A stretch of 64,000 bases of DNA from Comamonas testosteroni ATCC 11996 (GCF_000241525.1 NZ_AHIL01000012.1:1-64000), one strand, 5' to 3'. Counted from the stretch's first letter, positions 54,923 to 64,000 are shown. Numbers and translations are program-made. Notes: generated by a model not told the origin, from the letters alone.

Positions 54923-55567
54923 TTAGGGGTGCGACAAGGTTGTTTGTTTGGATTCTTCGATCAGTGCGAGGTCTGGCGGAGCCACCACGCCCATCGAAAC
55001 AATGTATTTGAGCGCCGCATCCACACTCATTTCCAGCTCGATGCATTCGCTCTTGCGCACCAGCACGAAGTAACCCCCGGTGGGGTTGGGCGTGGTGGGC
55101 ACGAAGACGCTCACATATTCATCGCGCAGCAAAGCCGCCACTTCACCGCTGGGCTGGCCTGTGACGAAAGCCACGGTCCATACGCCCTCGCGCGGCCACT
55201 GCACCAGCACTGCCGTGCGAAAAGCGTTGCCGCTGTCGGAGAACACGGTGTCCGAGACCTGCTTGACGCTGGAATAGATGGAGCGCACCACGGGAATGCG
55301 GCGCACCAGCGCATCACCCCAGCCCACCAGCTTGCGGCCGATGAAATTGCTGGCAATGCCGCCCACAAGCAGCAAAATCAGCAAGGTCAGAATAACGCCA
55401 AAGCCCGGAATATGCATGCCCAGCAATCTGTCAGGCTGCCAGGCCTCCGGAAGAATGGCCAGCGTCTGATCCAGCGTTCCGATGATCCAGTTGAGCACGC
55501 CCAGCGTGATCACCAGGGGAACGATGACCAGCAAACCGGCAATCAGCCACTTGCGCAATGCAGACAT
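54923..55567 (-). CDS. DUF502-family membrane protein
   Basis: 214-residue protein with two membrane helices (about 5-27 and 55-78) and a soluble C-terminal domain. Family marks are RKWLIAGLLVIVPLVITL at the start, RIPVVRSIYSSVKQV near 91 and VFVPTTPNPTGGYFVLV near 155. Function is unknown across the family. It lies between fmdB-type and aspS genes on the same strand, an order I recall from other beta-proteobacteria, so it is probably co-transcribed with both. Confidence 0.92.
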   Translation of the reverse strand: MSALRKWLIAGLLVIVPLVITLGVLNWIIGTLDQTLAILPEAWQPDRLLGMHIPGFGVILTLLILLLVGGIASNFIGRKLVGWGDALVRRIPVVRSIYSSVKQVSDTVFSDSGNAFRTAVLVQWPREGVWTVAFVTGQPSGEVAALLRDEYVSVFVPTTPNPTGGYFVLVRKSECIELEMSVDAALKYIVSMGVVAPPDLALIEESKQTTLSHP

Positions 55568-55581
55568 AGTGTGGGTAAGCC

Positions 55582-55866
55582 TCAGGAATTGGCGGGCGCA
55601 GGGGCAGGGGCTGCAGCTGCTGCGGGTGCAGGGGCTGCGGCACTGTCACTGGATGAAGAGGTGCTTGCAGCCGGCTTGCTGCCGCTGTTCTTGAAGTCCG
55701 TGGCATACCAGCCAGAACCCTTGAGCTGAAAGCCCGGAGCGGTGAGCTGCTTGGAAAAGGCCTCGGCCCCGCAAGCTGGGCACACGGTCAGCGGCGCGTC
55801 CGAGATTTTCTGCAGCACATCCTTGGCGTGACCGCAGGAGCCACACTTGTATGCATAGATAGGCAT
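55582..55866 (-). CDS. FmdB-type zinc-ribbon protein
   Basis: 94-residue protein. The N-terminal zinc ribbon has CGSCGH at residues 8-13 and CPACG at 29-33, then the family segment QLTAPGFQLKGSGWYATDF. The C-terminal third is a low-complexity Ala/Pro/Ser tail. FmdB was first linked to formamidase expression, but no general function is known. The start codon is ATG 55866; TATAAT occurs about 40 bp upstream on the minus strand. It opens the fmdB-DUF502-aspS run. Confidence 0.92.
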   Translation of the reverse strand: MPIYAYKCGSCGHAKDVLQKISDAPLTVCPACGAEAFSKQLTAPGFQLKGSGWYATDFKNSGSKPAASTSSSSDSAAAPAPAAAAAPAPAPANS

Positions 55867-55967
55867 AGCGCTAAAAACGGGGGAAGTGCAAAAACCCTCA
55901 ATTATAGGCGCCGCCCCTGGTTTTGCTGCGCTGCGCAAGCAAGCCCCGGTGCGGCCGGTTTGCACTC

Positions 55968-57419
55968 TCAAGCCTTGATCTCGGCAAAGGACTCTATTTC
56001 ACGGTGATGGTTGCTGATCCACTGCGGCAGCAGCGAGCCTGCCAGCATGCCGGCAACCGCAGCCAAAAGACCAGCCAGCTGCTGTGGAAAAGCCTGGTTG
56101 AGCGCAGGCGTGACCATGAATACCAGCCACACACCGATGCCCAGCGCCACGGCGCTGATGGCGCCCTGGGTGGTGGCCCTCTTCCAGTACAGGCCGAACA
56201 CCAGCGGCACGAAGGCGCCCACCAGCGGCACCTGATAGGCACTGGCGACCAGCTCATAGATGGGCGTGCCTTCCATGATGATCGAATAGGCCAGCACGCA
56301 GGCCGCAAACACCAGCACGCTGATGCGCATGGTCCTGAGGTTTTCCTTGTCCGTGGTGTAGGGACGGAACTGGCGCCAGATGTTCTCGGTGAAGGTCACG
56401 CTGGGGGCCAGCAAGGTGGCCGACGCGCAGGACTTGATGGCCGAGAGCAGCGCGCCGAAGAACAGCACCTGCATGGCAAACGGCATCTTGTCCATCACCA
56501 GGGTGGGCAGCACCTTCTGCGGATCATCGGCCAGCAGGGCCGTCGCTTCGGTGGGCATGATGATGAGCGCACTGGCCACCAGGAACATGGGCACGAAGGC
56601 AAAGATCACATAGCAGGCACCGCCGATGATGGTGCCGCGCACGGCCGATTTTTCGGTGTCAGCCGACATCACGCGCTGGAAGATGTCCTGCTGCGGAATC
56701 GAGCCCAGCATCATGGTCACGGCAGCGCCTATGAAGAAAACGATTTCATGCAGCGAGGGCTCTGGCAGAAACTTGAAGAGATCGCGGCTGGTGGCCAGAT
56801 CGACCACCTTGCCCGCGCCACCCGCCATGTCACCGGCAAAAAAAGCCAGTATCAGCAGGCCTGCGACCAGGATGATCATCTGCACGAAATCCGTCACGGC
56901 CACTGACCACATGCCGCCGAACAGGGTGTAGACCAGCACCGAGAGCACGCCGATCGTCATGCCCATGGGAATGCTGACGACACCGCCCGAGAGCAGGTTG
57001 AACACCAGGCCCAGCGCCGTGACCTGGGCTGAGACCCAGCCCAGATAGCTGAGCATGATGATCAGCGAGCAGATCACCTCGATAGTCCGGCCATAGCGCG
57101 AGCGGTAGTAGTCGCTGATGGTCAGCAGATTCATGCGGTAGAGCTTGGCCGCGAAAAAGCACCCGACCAGAATCAGGCACATGCCCGCGCCAAACGGATC
57201 CTCTACCAGCGCATGCAGACCGCCTTCGATGAACTTGGCTGGCACGCCCAGCACCAGCTCGGACCCGAACCAGGTCGCAAAGGTGGTGGTGATGATCATG
57301 TAGAGCGGCAGATGACGGCCGGCAATGGCGAAGTCCGCCGTGTTCTTCACGCGTCTGGCAGCCCACAGGCCGATGCCAATGGTCACAAGCAGGTAGACGA
57401 TCACCAATGAGAGCAGCAC
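55968..57419 (-). CDS. Sodium:solute symporter family protein
   Basis: 483-residue SSS-family transporter with about 13 hydrophobic helices. Typical segments are GRHLPLYMIITTTFATWFG near residue 34, SDYYRSRYGRTIEVI near 103, and QQDIFQRVMSADTEKSAVRGTIIG near 245, the family signature. The start is GTG at 57419, with AGGAG seven bases before it. Substrate unknown (relatives carry proline, pantothenate, acetate and others). It ends close to the fmdB-type promoter. Confidence 0.93.
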   Translation of the reverse strand: MLLSLVIVYLLVTIGIGLWAARRVKNTADFAIAGRHLPLYMIITTTFATWFGSELVLGVPAKFIEGGLHALVEDPFGAGMCLILVGCFFAAKLYRMNLLTISDYYRSRYGRTIEVICSLIIMLSYLGWVSAQVTALGLVFNLLSGGVVSIPMGMTIGVLSVLVYTLFGGMWSVAVTDFVQMIILVAGLLILAFFAGDMAGGAGKVVDLATSRDLFKFLPEPSLHEIVFFIGAAVTMMLGSIPQQDIFQRVMSADTEKSAVRGTIIGGACYVIFAFVPMFLVASALIIMPTEATALLADDPQKVLPTLVMDKMPFAMQVLFFGALLSAIKSCASATLLAPSVTFTENIWRQFRPYTTDKENLRTMRISVLVFAACVLAYSIIMEGTPIYELVASAYQVPLVGAFVPLVFGLYWKRATTQGAISAVALGIGVWLVFMVTPALNQAFPQQLAGLLAAVAGMLAGSLLPQWISNHHREIESFAEIKA

Positions 57420-57454
57420 GCTGGCACTCCTCGAACTCTAAAGAAAAGGAAAGC

Positions 57455-59023
57455 TCAGAAGCGGATGCGCAGCAGAACCTGCAGCACCACCAGACCGATG
57501 ACGAAACCGATGCCGCCGCAGAGGATGGCCTGCAGCAGACGGTTGGTCGTTTTCTGCTGCTGCAGCAGCTCTTTGAGCAGGGTCTCGCTGTCATTGCCGG
57601 CTCCGTGCCTGGACAGATACTGGTGCAGCACGCGCGGAATGTCGGGCAGGATCTTGGCGTAGCGCGGCGCCTGTGCCTGCAGCTCATGCCATAGGCGCTG
57701 CGGCCCCATCTGGTCCAGCATCCATTTCTCGAGGAATGGCTTGGCCGTGCTCCACAGATCGAGGTTGGGGTCGAGCTGGCGCCCCAGACCCTCGATATTG
57801 AGCAGCGTCTTTTGCAGCAGCACCAGCTGGGGCTGGATCTCGACCTGGAAACGGCGCGAGGTCTGGAACAGGCGCATCAGCACCATGCCCAGCGAGATTT
57901 CGGCCAGCGGCCGGTCAAAATAGGGCTCGCAGACGGCGCGGATGGCTGCCTCCAGCTCCTCGACGCGCGTCGTGGCAGGTACCCAGCCGCTTTCCACATG
58001 CAAGGCGGCAACGCGCTTGTAGTCGCGGCGAAAGAAGGCCAGGAAGTTCTGCGCCAGATATTCCTTGTCGAACTCGGTCAGCGTGCCGACGATGCCGAAG
58101 TCCAGCGAGATATAGCGCCCGAAGGTATCGGGCTCCAGGCTGACCATGATGTTGCCCGGGTGCATGTCGGCATGAAAGAAGCCGTCACGGAACACCTGGG
58201 TAAAGAAGATGGTCACGCCATCGCGCGCCAGCTTCGGGATATCCACGCCAGCTTCGCGCAGGCGCTCGACCTGGCTGATGGGCACGCCCTTCATGCGCTC
58301 CATCACCATCACATCCGTGTGGCAGTAATCCCAGTGGATCTCGGGGATCAGCACCAGATCCAGCCCATCCATATTGCGGCGCAGTTGCGCGGCATTGGAG
58401 GCTTCGCGGATCAGGTCCAGCTCGTCATGCAGATAGTTGTCGAACTCGGCAACCACTTCCCTGGGCTTGAGCCGCTTGCCATCATGGGAGAGCCTTTCCA
58501 GCCAGCTCGCCATCATGTGCATCAGCGCCAGATCCTTGTCGATCACGGACTTCATGCCCGGGCGCAGCACCTTGACGGCGACATCGTGCTCGACGCCAGC
58601 CTTGTCGCGAACCCTGGCAAAGTGCACCTGGGCGATGGACGCGCTGGCCACGGGCTCACGCTCGAAGCTGATGAAGATCTGCTCCAGCGGCTTGCGAAAG
58701 GAACGCTCGATGGTGTCCACCGCGATCTGGGAATCGAACGGCGGCACGCGATCCTGCAGCTTGGCCAGTTCCTCGGCCACATCGGGCGGCATCAGGTCGC
58801 TGCGGGTGGACAGAACCTGACCGAACTTCACGAAGATGGGCCCCAGCTCCTCCAGCGCTTCGCGCAGGCGCACGCCACGTGGCTTGTCCAGCTTGCGACC
58901 GAAGGTCAGCACGCCGCGCAAGCTGCGCAGGCGCGGATGCGGAATCCCGGAGAGCACCAGCTCGTCGAGTCCATAACGAAACACCACCCAGAGGATGGCC
59001 CAGCCTCGCAGAAAGCGGCTCAT
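57455..59023 (-). CDS. ubiB: Ubiquinone biosynthesis kinase-like protein UbiB
   Basis: 522-residue ABC1/ADCK-type atypical kinase needed for ubiquinone synthesis. The KxGQ motif is in [20 protein letters not shown] near residue 60; the ADP loop region in [12 protein letters not shown]; the VAVKVLRPG lysine near 130; DMHPGNIM and SLDFGIVG mark the catalytic loop and metal site. Two C-terminal membrane helices (about 480-520) anchor it. The ATG at 59023 overlaps the ubiJ stop (ATGA) and removes 68 unsupported residues. Confidence 0.96.
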   Translation of the reverse strand: MSRFLRGWAILWVVFRYGLDELVLSGIPHPRLRSLRGVLTFGRKLDKPRGVRLREALEELGPIFVKFGQVLSTRSDLMPPDVAEELAKLQDRVPPFDSQIAVDTIERSFRKPLEQIFISFEREPVASASIAQVHFARVRDKAGVEHDVAVKVLRPGMKSVIDKDLALMHMMASWLERLSHDGKRLKPREVVAEFDNYLHDELDLIREASNAAQLRRNMDGLDLVLIPEIHWDYCHTDVMVMERMKGVPISQVERLREAGVDIPKLARDGVTIFFTQVFRDGFFHADMHPGNIMVSLEPDTFGRYISLDFGIVGTLTEFDKEYLAQNFLAFFRRDYKRVAALHVESGWVPATTRVEELEAAIRAVCEPYFDRPLAEISLGMVLMRLFQTSRRFQVEIQPQLVLLQKTLLNIEGLGRQLDPNLDLWSTAKPFLEKWMLDQMGPQRLWHELQAQAPRYAKILPDIPRVLHQYLSRHGAGNDSETLLKELLQQQKTTNRLLQAILCGGIGFVIGLVVLQVLLRIRF

Positions 59024-59631
59024 GGCTGTGTGTAATCGGCTCCGGGCATGGCTGCCACGGGTGCCGTGCCGGCAGGATTGGCCACATCGGCAGCAGAGGC
59101 AGACTTGCTGCCCATGCGTGCGCCGACGAACTGACGCAGCCCCTGTGCGGCCGTGCGTGCAACCTTGCCAATGGTGTGGGCCGGCACATCGCCAATCAGG
59201 CGAGCCAGATCTTCCTCCACATCCCACTTGACGTTATCCACCAGCCAATTGATCTCGGCGGCAAACTGCACATCGCCTTCAATGCGAATGCTGGGCTTGT
59301 CGCCACGCAAGGCCGTCTGAGCCAGCGACAGAGGTGAGGTCTCGGTGACTTCCAGCATCAGATCGGGGGCTGCCTCGGCAGGAGCCACGTCGAACAGGCC
59401 TGCAGGAGTGACCAGCAAGGCGACCGAATACTGGCGCCATTGCACACGCGCAATACGCCCCTTCTGGCGCACGAGGCGATCCGTGGCCTCTTTTTCCTGC
59501 ATCAGCACATGATTGAGGAAAAGCACCAGACGCTGGTGCATTTCACTCACCAGCCATTCAGGAGCTTGGGGACCGGCCATCACGCGTTCGACGAGACCGC
59601 CCAGAAAAGAAAAAGGGGACTGTGTTGCCAT
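59020..59631 (-). CDS. ubiJ: Ubiquinone biosynthesis accessory factor UbiJ
   Basis: 203-residue protein with an SCP2-like lipid-binding domain (about 15-115) and a helical C-terminal part. Length equals that of E. coli UbiJ (201), which binds ubiquinone intermediates and organises the Ubi complex with UbiK. The [20 protein letters not shown] segment near residue 133 is typical. Identity is supported by the ubiE and ubiB neighbours; the sequence itself is only moderately conserved in this family. Confidence 0.88.
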   Translation of the reverse strand: MATQSPFSFLGGLVERVMAGPQAPEWLVSEMHQRLVLFLNHVLMQEKEATDRLVRQKGRIARVQWRQYSVALLVTPAGLFDVAPAEAAPDLMLEVTETSPLSLAQTALRGDKPSIRIEGDVQFAAEINWLVDNVKWDVEEDLARLIGDVPAHTIGKVARTAAQGLRQFVGARMGSKSASAADVANPAGTAPVAAMPGADYTQP

Positions 59632-59660
59632 AGTCCCCGATTATTCATGAAATTGATTCC

Positions 59661-59757
59661 CCCCTGTGGCGCTTTGCGCCTTCCCCCTGAGGGGGACGGC
59701 AGCTTCGCTGCGCGGCGGCGCTTGCTTGCTGCCTCTGGCACAGGGTGCGCCAGACAG
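59661..59757 (+). repeat. G+C-rich dispersed repeat between the Tim44-like gene and ubiJ
   Basis: It reads CCCCCCTGTGGCGCTTTGCG, CCTTCCCCCTGAGGGGGACG, TTCGCTGCGCGGCGGCG and CTTGCTTGCTGCC, the same order as the other family members. It lies inside the ubi gene run and is oriented against the genes, the only such case among the copies. Confidence 0.75.
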
Positions 59758-59763
59758 TAGGGC

Positions 59764-60765
59764 TTACTGCAGCGCCTGCACGCCGGCGACCAGCCAGCCG
59801 CTGGTGCCACTCTTGGGCTTGGTCATGTTCCAGACTTCACGGAAGGGGCTGGGGCCTGCCGATGCCTCCTCGCGGATCATGCCGGAGAACTCGACGCTGG
59901 CCATATAGCCATTGCCCAGGTCTTCGATGCCCAGCAGTTGCGCATCGATCATCAACACATCGGTGTGGTTGGGCTCGCCCGCGCGCTGCGTCTCGCGCTC
60001 GGACAGCTGGCCGCGGATTTCCGTGAGCATCTCGTCGGTCATCATGGAGCGCAAAGTGGTGATGTCGGAACGATCCCAGGCCGACTGCAGCGTCACGAAG
60101 TTGCGCTTGGCTGCAGTGAGAAAGCCTTCGGCATCGAAGTCTGCAGGCACGCCCCAGTTCTGCGAACCCGACAGGGCAGAGCCGATCATGGAGCCGCCAG
60201 CTGCAGCTGCGGCTTCAGGAATATGGTTCTGTTCCCAAGGACGAGCCGACGCATCATTGCCCACTTTTTCGGGGTTGTACTGACGTGCCTGAGGTGCATT
60301 CACATCACCGCCCAGATTGCCTGCGCCCTGAAAGGCGAATGGACTGCTAGCGCTTTGCACGGCAGGCGCTGCCTTGCGACGGCGCATGATCATGCCGACC
60401 ACCACCATGATCACCATGGCCAGCAGACCGAACATCAGCATATTGGCAAAGGCTTCGCCCATGCCCAGCGAGTTGGCCAGCCAGGCCAGGCCCAGGCCTG
60501 CGGCCAGGCCGCCCAGCATGGCGCCCCATGGCTTCTTGGGTGCAGCGGCCGGAGCCGCTGCAGGTGGAGCAGCACGGTTTTGCTGCGCTGCATTCTGCTG
60601 CCCAGCCTGCTGGGCATTCTGAGCGGGAGCACGAGACGCTTCGCGTTGAGTGACGTTGCCCGACTGCTTGCCCAACGATGAGCCACCGCCCATGCGTTTT
60701 GCATCGGCCTGACCATGTGCCACCACCAGCATTGCCACCAAGGCGATTGACCAAAGTTTCTTCAT
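59764..60765 (-). CDS. Tim44-like domain protein
   Basis: 333-residue protein with a signal peptide (about 1-22, ...HGQADAKR), a low-complexity Gln/Ala/Pro stretch (about 40-78), two closely spaced membrane helices (about 82-128) and a C-terminal Tim44-like domain (from about 190: DAEGFLTAAKRNFVTLQSAWDRSD...GEPNHTDVLMIDAQLLGIED). In mitochondria this domain binds the inner membrane for protein import; the bacterial function is unknown. The ATG at 60765 follows GGGAG. It lies between ubiE and ubiJ on the same strand. Confidence 0.9.
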   Translation of the reverse strand: MKKLWSIALVAMLVVAHGQADAKRMGGGSSLGKQSGNVTQREASRAPAQNAQQAGQQNAAQQNRAAPPAAAPAAAPKKPWGAMLGGLAAGLGLAWLANSLGMGEAFANMLMFGLLAMVIMVVVGMIMRRRKAAPAVQSASSPFAFQGAGNLGGDVNAPQARQYNPEKVGNDASARPWEQNHIPEAAAAAGGSMIGSALSGSQNWGVPADFDAEGFLTAAKRNFVTLQSAWDRSDITTLRSMMTDEMLTEIRGQLSERETQRAGEPNHTDVLMIDAQLLGIEDLGNGYMASVEFSGMIREEASAGPSPFREVWNMTKPKSGTSGWLVAGVQALQ

Positions 60766-60816
60766 CTCATCTCCCTTCTTATAGAAAGTCGCTACAAATC
60801 TGCGCACAGGGCGCAC

Positions 60817-61548
60817 TTAACACTTGATTCCCACATGCAAGGCACAGACGCCTCCTGTCATGTTGTGATAGTCCACATGGCCAAAGCCGCATTGCTGCAT
60901 CAGGGCCTTGAGCTCCTTCTGGCCCGGGTGCATGCGGATGGACTCAGCCAGATAGCGATAGCTTTCGGCGTCGCCGGCAATCATCTTGCCCATGGTCGGC
61001 AAAATCTTGAACGAGTACCAGTCATAGACCTTCTCCAGCGGTTTGGCCACCTTGGAGAACTCCAGCACCAGCAGCTTGCCGCCGGGGCGCAGCACGCGGT
61101 TCATTTCCTTGAGCGCTGCATCCTTGTGCGTCATATTGCGCAGGCCGAAGGCCACGCTGACCAGATCGAAATAGTTGTCGGGGAAGGGCAGCTTTTCAGC
61201 ATCGCAGACCAGCGTGGGCAGGATCACACCCTTGTCGGTCAGACGGTCACGCCCCACGCGCAGCATGGCTTCATTGATGTCGGTGTGCACCACCTGACCG
61301 CTGGCCCCCACCTTCTTGGAAAAAGCCAGGGACAGATCCCCTGTGCCGCCCGCGATGTCCAACGCCTTGTCGCCTTCCTTGAGGTTGGCCACCATCAGCG
61401 TGTAAGCCTTCCAGGCGCGGTGCAGTCCACCCGACATCACGTCGTTCATGACGTCGTACTTGGACGCCACAGAGTCGAACACACCGCGTACGCGCGATGC
61501 CTTCTCGCTTTCATCAACAGTCTGGAATCCGAAGTGTGTGGAGCTCAT
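60817..61548 (-). CDS. ubiE: Ubiquinone/menaquinone methyltransferase UbiE
   Basis: 243-residue C-methyltransferase of quinone synthesis. Family motifs are [17 protein letters not shown] near residue 32, the SAM loop [12 protein letters not shown] near 62, [26 protein letters not shown] near 133 and the end [15 protein letters not shown]. First gene of the ubi run (ubiE, Tim44-like, ubiJ, ubiB), 51 bp before the Tim44-like start. The 243-bp gap upstream (61549-61791) has only AGCGCTT repeat sequence. Confidence 0.97.
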   Translation of the reverse strand: MSSTHFGFQTVDESEKASRVRGVFDSVASKYDVMNDVMSGGLHRAWKAYTLMVANLKEGDKALDIAGGTGDLSLAFSKKVGASGQVVHTDINEAMLRVGRDRLTDKGVILPTLVCDAEKLPFPDNYFDLVSVAFGLRNMTHKDAALKEMNRVLRPGGKLLVLEFSKVAKPLEKVYDWYSFKILPTMGKMIAGDAESYRYLAESIRMHPGQKELKALMQQCGFGHVDYHNMTGGVCALHVGIKC

Positions 61549-61791
61549 AACAAAGAATGCTAAGCAGGCAGTGCTTGCGCGTACAGCGACAACCCCGTAT
61601 GGCTACAGGCTTTGAAGCACTATGGTTTTTTGAAAGAATTCGCCTTGAGCGCTTATTTCACGAGCGCTTAAAGCTATTGGAAATATAGCACCAGCCTCAA
61701 TAACCCTGTGCCGTACGCATGGGCTATGTGGCGTGTACGGGACGTTGCTGCCGGCTTTTGAGCCGACATGCAAGCCCCTGACAGTCAAAGC

Positions 61792-62211
61792 TCAATGCAC
61801 GCTGCAGCCATGACCGCCGGCGCCCTTCTCGGGCATGGGCGTATCGCGATCCATCCCGGCTTCTTCAAGGCGCTGCAGATATTGCTGCCACAGAGCATCC
61901 TGCTGGCTACCCAACTGGTAGAGGTATTCCCAGGTGTACAGACCGCTTTCGTGCCCATCGCTGAAGAACGGCTTGATGGCGTAGTTGCCCACCGGCTCTA
62001 TGGTGTTGATGCCCACATCGCGCTTGCCGGTCTGCAGCACTTCCTGGCCCGGGCCATGACCTTGCACCTCGGCCGAGGGCGAGTACACGCGCAGCAACTC
62101 GAACGGGATGCGGAAAGTCTTGCCGTCCGAATAAGAGACCTCCAGCACGCGCGATGCACCATGCACGGTCAGCGACTGGGGGGTGGGAGTGTTGGCTTGC
62201 AGTCCTGCCAT
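61792..62211 (-). CDS. DUF971-family protein (gamma-butyrobetaine hydroxylase-like N-terminal domain)
   Basis: 139-residue protein of one small domain: LTVHGASRVLEVSYSDGKTFRIPFELLRVYSPSAEV-type start, then VGINTIEPVGNYAIKPFFSDGHESGLYTWEYLYQL, which defines the family. In the eukaryotic enzyme the domain binds zinc; alone in bacteria its function is unknown, with proposals in Fe-S protein handling. The end has a GGHGCSVH tail with possible metal ligands. AGGAG lies at the right distance from the ATG. Confidence 0.93.
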   Translation of the reverse strand: MAGLQANTPTPQSLTVHGASRVLEVSYSDGKTFRIPFELLRVYSPSAEVQGHGPGQEVLQTGKRDVGINTIEPVGNYAIKPFFSDGHESGLYTWEYLYQLGSQQDALWQQYLQRLEEAGMDRDTPMPEKGAGGHGCSVH

Positions 62212-62285
62212 GGCTTTCTCCTAATCAATGCATAAAAGGGCAGCCTCAAGCTGCCCTTTGAATCTCCCGACGGAGACGAAAAACA

Positions 62286-62723
62286 TCACGCGGCCCAGAG
62301 GGTCAACGCCTTTTGCAGCACTTCATCCACCTGCGGCAGCTGGCGGGCAATCTCAGCTTCGCGCTCTTCATTGCGCTCGCGCTGGGCCGCAGCCCAGACC
62401 GAAGCGGGAAAGTGGCTGTCCCAGTCATAGCGCGCAATCACATGCCAGTGCAGATGCGCCACCATGTTACCGAGAGCCGCCAGGTTGATCTTGGTCGGGG
62501 CCAGCTGCTCGCGCAGCACGCGCTCCACCAGGGCCACGGCATCCATGCAGACAATGCGATCCGTCGCGCTCAGATCCGAGAACTCGGCCGCATGATCATT
62601 CCAGACCACGCGATAGAAGGCCGGAAAGCCCTGCTCGGCGGCCCGGATCACACGCAGCTTGTCGCCGCGCCAGACCAGCGCACCGCCGTCGGCAGTGCAC
62701 AGAGGACAATTTTCAACCAACAT
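62286..62723 (-). CDS. HIT-family nucleotide hydrolase
   Basis: 145-residue protein with the histidine triad in MVAHLHWHVIARYDWD near residue 95 (pattern HLHWHV), an N-terminal CPLC zinc-like pair (residues 6-9) and the segment VVWNDHAAEFSDL. HIT proteins hydrolyse dinucleoside polyphosphates or AMP adducts. The ATG at 62723 follows GGAG and removes six unsupported residues. It lies 74 bp before the DUF971 gene, probably in one operon. Confidence 0.92.
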   Translation of the reverse strand: MLVENCPLCTADGGALVWRGDKLRVIRAAEQGFPAFYRVVWNDHAAEFSDLSATDRIVCMDAVALVERVLREQLAPTKINLAALGNMVAHLHWHVIARYDWDSHFPASVWAAAQRERNEEREAEIARQLPQVDEVLQKALTLWAA

Positions 62724-62775
62724 CTGAAATCTCCATTGCAATGCGTCTTACCCACATCACTGCGATGTGACCCCT

Positions 62776-62877
62776 GCGCAGGCCACAGACACCGAGCAAG
62801 GGCCTATGCCGGCCCCGCCGCCCCGCGCCGAGGGTGTCGCCCTCCTTTGGGAGAAGGCGCGAAGCGACTCAAGGGGC
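62776..62877 (-). repeat. G+C-rich dispersed repeat after the oxidoreductase gene
   Basis: On the minus strand it reads CCCCTTGAGTCGCTTCGCGC, CTTCTCCCAAAGGAGGGCGA, CCCTCGGCGCGGGGCGG and CCCTTGCTCGG. It begins within three bases of the stop codon of the upstream gene, in gene orientation. Same family as 48672-48830, 50571-50652 and 59661-59757. Confidence 0.75.
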
Positions 62878-62878
62878 A

Positions 62879-64000
62879 TCACACCAGCACGCGCTCGATA
62901 CCGCCCTGGTTGGCGCGATTGACATACTCGGCCATCCAGTTCTCGCCCAGAATGTCGCGCGCCATCTCGACCACGATGTAGTCGGCTTCGAGCAGCCCGT
63001 TGTTCAGGTCGTTGCCATAGCGGCTCAGGCCCTGCAGGCAGCTGGGGCAGCTGGTCAGGATCTTGACGTTGTCCTGAGCGCCCAGCTGACCGTTGTCGCG
63101 CAGCGCGGCCTCGCCCTTGCGGATTTCCTCGGTCTTGCGGAAGCGGATCTGCGTGGAGATGTCGGGACGCGTCACGCCCAGCGTGCCGGACTCGCCGCAG
63201 CAGCGCTCGCTCTTGAGCACGTTGTCACCCATCAAGGCCTTGACGGTCTTCATCGGGTCCTGCTGCTTCATGGGCGTATGGCAGGGGTCGTGGTACAGGT
63301 ACGAGCCCTTGTTCTGCAGCGTGATACCCTTTTCGAGCAGATATTCGTGGATGTCGATGATGCGGCAGCCGGGGAAAATCTTGTCGAACTGGTAGCCCTG
63401 CAGCTGGTCATAGCAGGTACCGCAGCTCACCACCACGGTCTTGATGTCCAGATAGTTGAGCGTGGTCGCCACACGGTGGAAGAGCACACGGTTGTCCGTG
63501 ATCATCTTCTCGGCCTTGTCGAACTGACCCGAGCCGCGCTGTGGATAGCCGCAGCACAGATAGCCGGGCGGCAGCACGGTCTGCACGCCGGCATGCCAGA
63601 GCATGGCCTGCGTGGCCAGACCCACCTGACTGAACAGGCGCTCGGAGCCGCAACCAGGGAAGTAGAACACCGCCTCGGTATCCGACTTGGTGGCCTGCGG
63701 GTCGCGGATGATGGGCACGTAATCCTTGTCTTCGATATCCAGCAAGGCGCGCGCCGTCTTGGTGGGCAGACCACCGGGCAGCTTCTTGTTGATGAAGTGG
63801 ATCACCTGCTCCTTGATGGGAGCCGTACCCACCGATGCGGGCGGATGCGCGGTCTGCTTCTTGGCAACAGCCCCCAGCACGTCGGCCGCCAGGCGCTGGG
63901 CCTTGAAGCCCACGCCCACCATGGCCGTGCGCATGAACTTGATGGTGTCGGGGTTGGTGGCATTGAGCATGGCCATGGCCAGCTTGTTGCCGGGACGGAA
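62879..64000 (-). CDS. Fe-S/flavin oxidoreductase with CCG domains, N-terminal part beyond the right edge
   Basis: The visible C-terminal 373 residues (frame open to the window edge) hold two cysteine-rich CCG domains: FPGCGSERL...LCCGYPQRGSG and HDPCHTP...SERCCGESGT, which bind 4Fe-4S clusters or pass electrons as in GlpC and heterodisulfide reductase subunit B. Comamonads have a very long protein of this kind in which FAD-linked oxidase domains precede the CCG part; I expect that here, but the flavin domains are not in view. Substrate (D-lactate, glycolate or similar) unknown. Confidence 0.85.
   Translation of the reverse strand, partial: FRPGNKLAMAMLNATNPDTIKFMRTAMVGVGFKAQRLAADVLGAVAKKQTAHPPASVGTAPIKEQVIHFINKKLPGGLPTKTARALLDIEDKDYVPIIRDPQATKSDTEAVFYFPGCGSERLFSQVGLATQAMLWHAGVQTVLPPGYLCCGYPQRGSGQFDKAEKMITDNRVLFHRVATTLNYLDIKTVVVSCGTCYDQLQGYQFDKIFPGCRIIDIHEYLLEKGITLQNKGSYLYHDPCHTPMKQQDPMKTVKALMGDNVLKSERCCGESGTLGVTRPDISTQIRFRKTEEIRKGEAALRDNGQLGAQDNVKILTSCPSCLQGLSRYGNDLNNGLLEADYIVVEMARDILGENWMAEYVNRANQGGIERVLV

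Noticed and set aside
55582-55971. GTG/TTG extension of the FmdB-type protein to 55971
   Set aside because: The zinc ribbon starts at the MPIYAYKC sequence, which is the invariant N terminus of the family.

Overview
The window reads as chromosomal DNA of a beta-proteobacterium of the Comamonadaceae, most likely Comamonas or a close relative. This rests on the high G+C codon use, on gene order from memory of that family (hrcA-nadK-recN, lolB-ispE-tRNA-Gln-prs-rplY-pth, ubiE...ubiJ-ubiB), and on two families of dispersed intergenic repeats of the comamonad kind. No database search was possible, so the genus is an inference.

Layout. 1-11.6 kb: two methyl-accepting chemotaxis proteins (one cut by the left edge), a PHP phosphoesterase, a YciO/Sua5 protein, a site-2 protease, trpS, and a signalling cluster of an OmpR-type regulator, a LysM-FecR periplasmic protein and a CHASE2 histidine kinase, ending at a terminator and tRNA-Arg(ACG). 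11.7-23.9 kb: a 12.1-kb genomic island in the 3' end of a CAU-anticodon tRNA, bounded by 46-bp direct repeats. It carries a tyrosine integrase next to the intact tRNA, a type I restriction-modification operon (hsdM-hsdS-hsdR), the wreck of a second recombinase, and a plasmid replication module: a TrfA-like initiator, a small partner protein and an origin-like region with four kinds of repeats, most spaced 11 or 21-22 bp apart. It looks like a plasmid captured in the chromosome.

24-48.7 kb: hrcA diverging from nadK-recN-rapZ, the creBCD envelope-stress system with a CreB box before creD, the oxidised-guanine repair genes mutY and mutM flanking a dynamin-like GTPase, a TPR protein with lolB and ispE, tRNA-Gln(TTG), prs, rplY, pth, a ferredoxin and a five-gene peptide-type ABC transporter. 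48.8-64 kb: two exporters/transporters, folE and nudB (pterin/folate), an EEP-fold hydrolase, aspS, DUF502 and FmdB-type proteins, a sodium:solute symporter, the ubiquinone genes ubiE, ubiJ and ubiB with a Tim44-like gene among them, a DUF971 protein, a HIT protein and the C-terminal part of a large Fe-S/flavin oxidoreductase that leaves the window.

The most unusual part is 12.2-14.8 kb, the origin-like region of the island. Also notable are at least six genes whose only visible signal is a -10-like hexamer exactly 6 nt before the start codon (candidate leaderless mRNAs), an 18-bp perfect palindrome before the dynamin gene, and a nested UUCG hairpin between prs and rplY. Most long antisense open frames here are by-products of high G+C.
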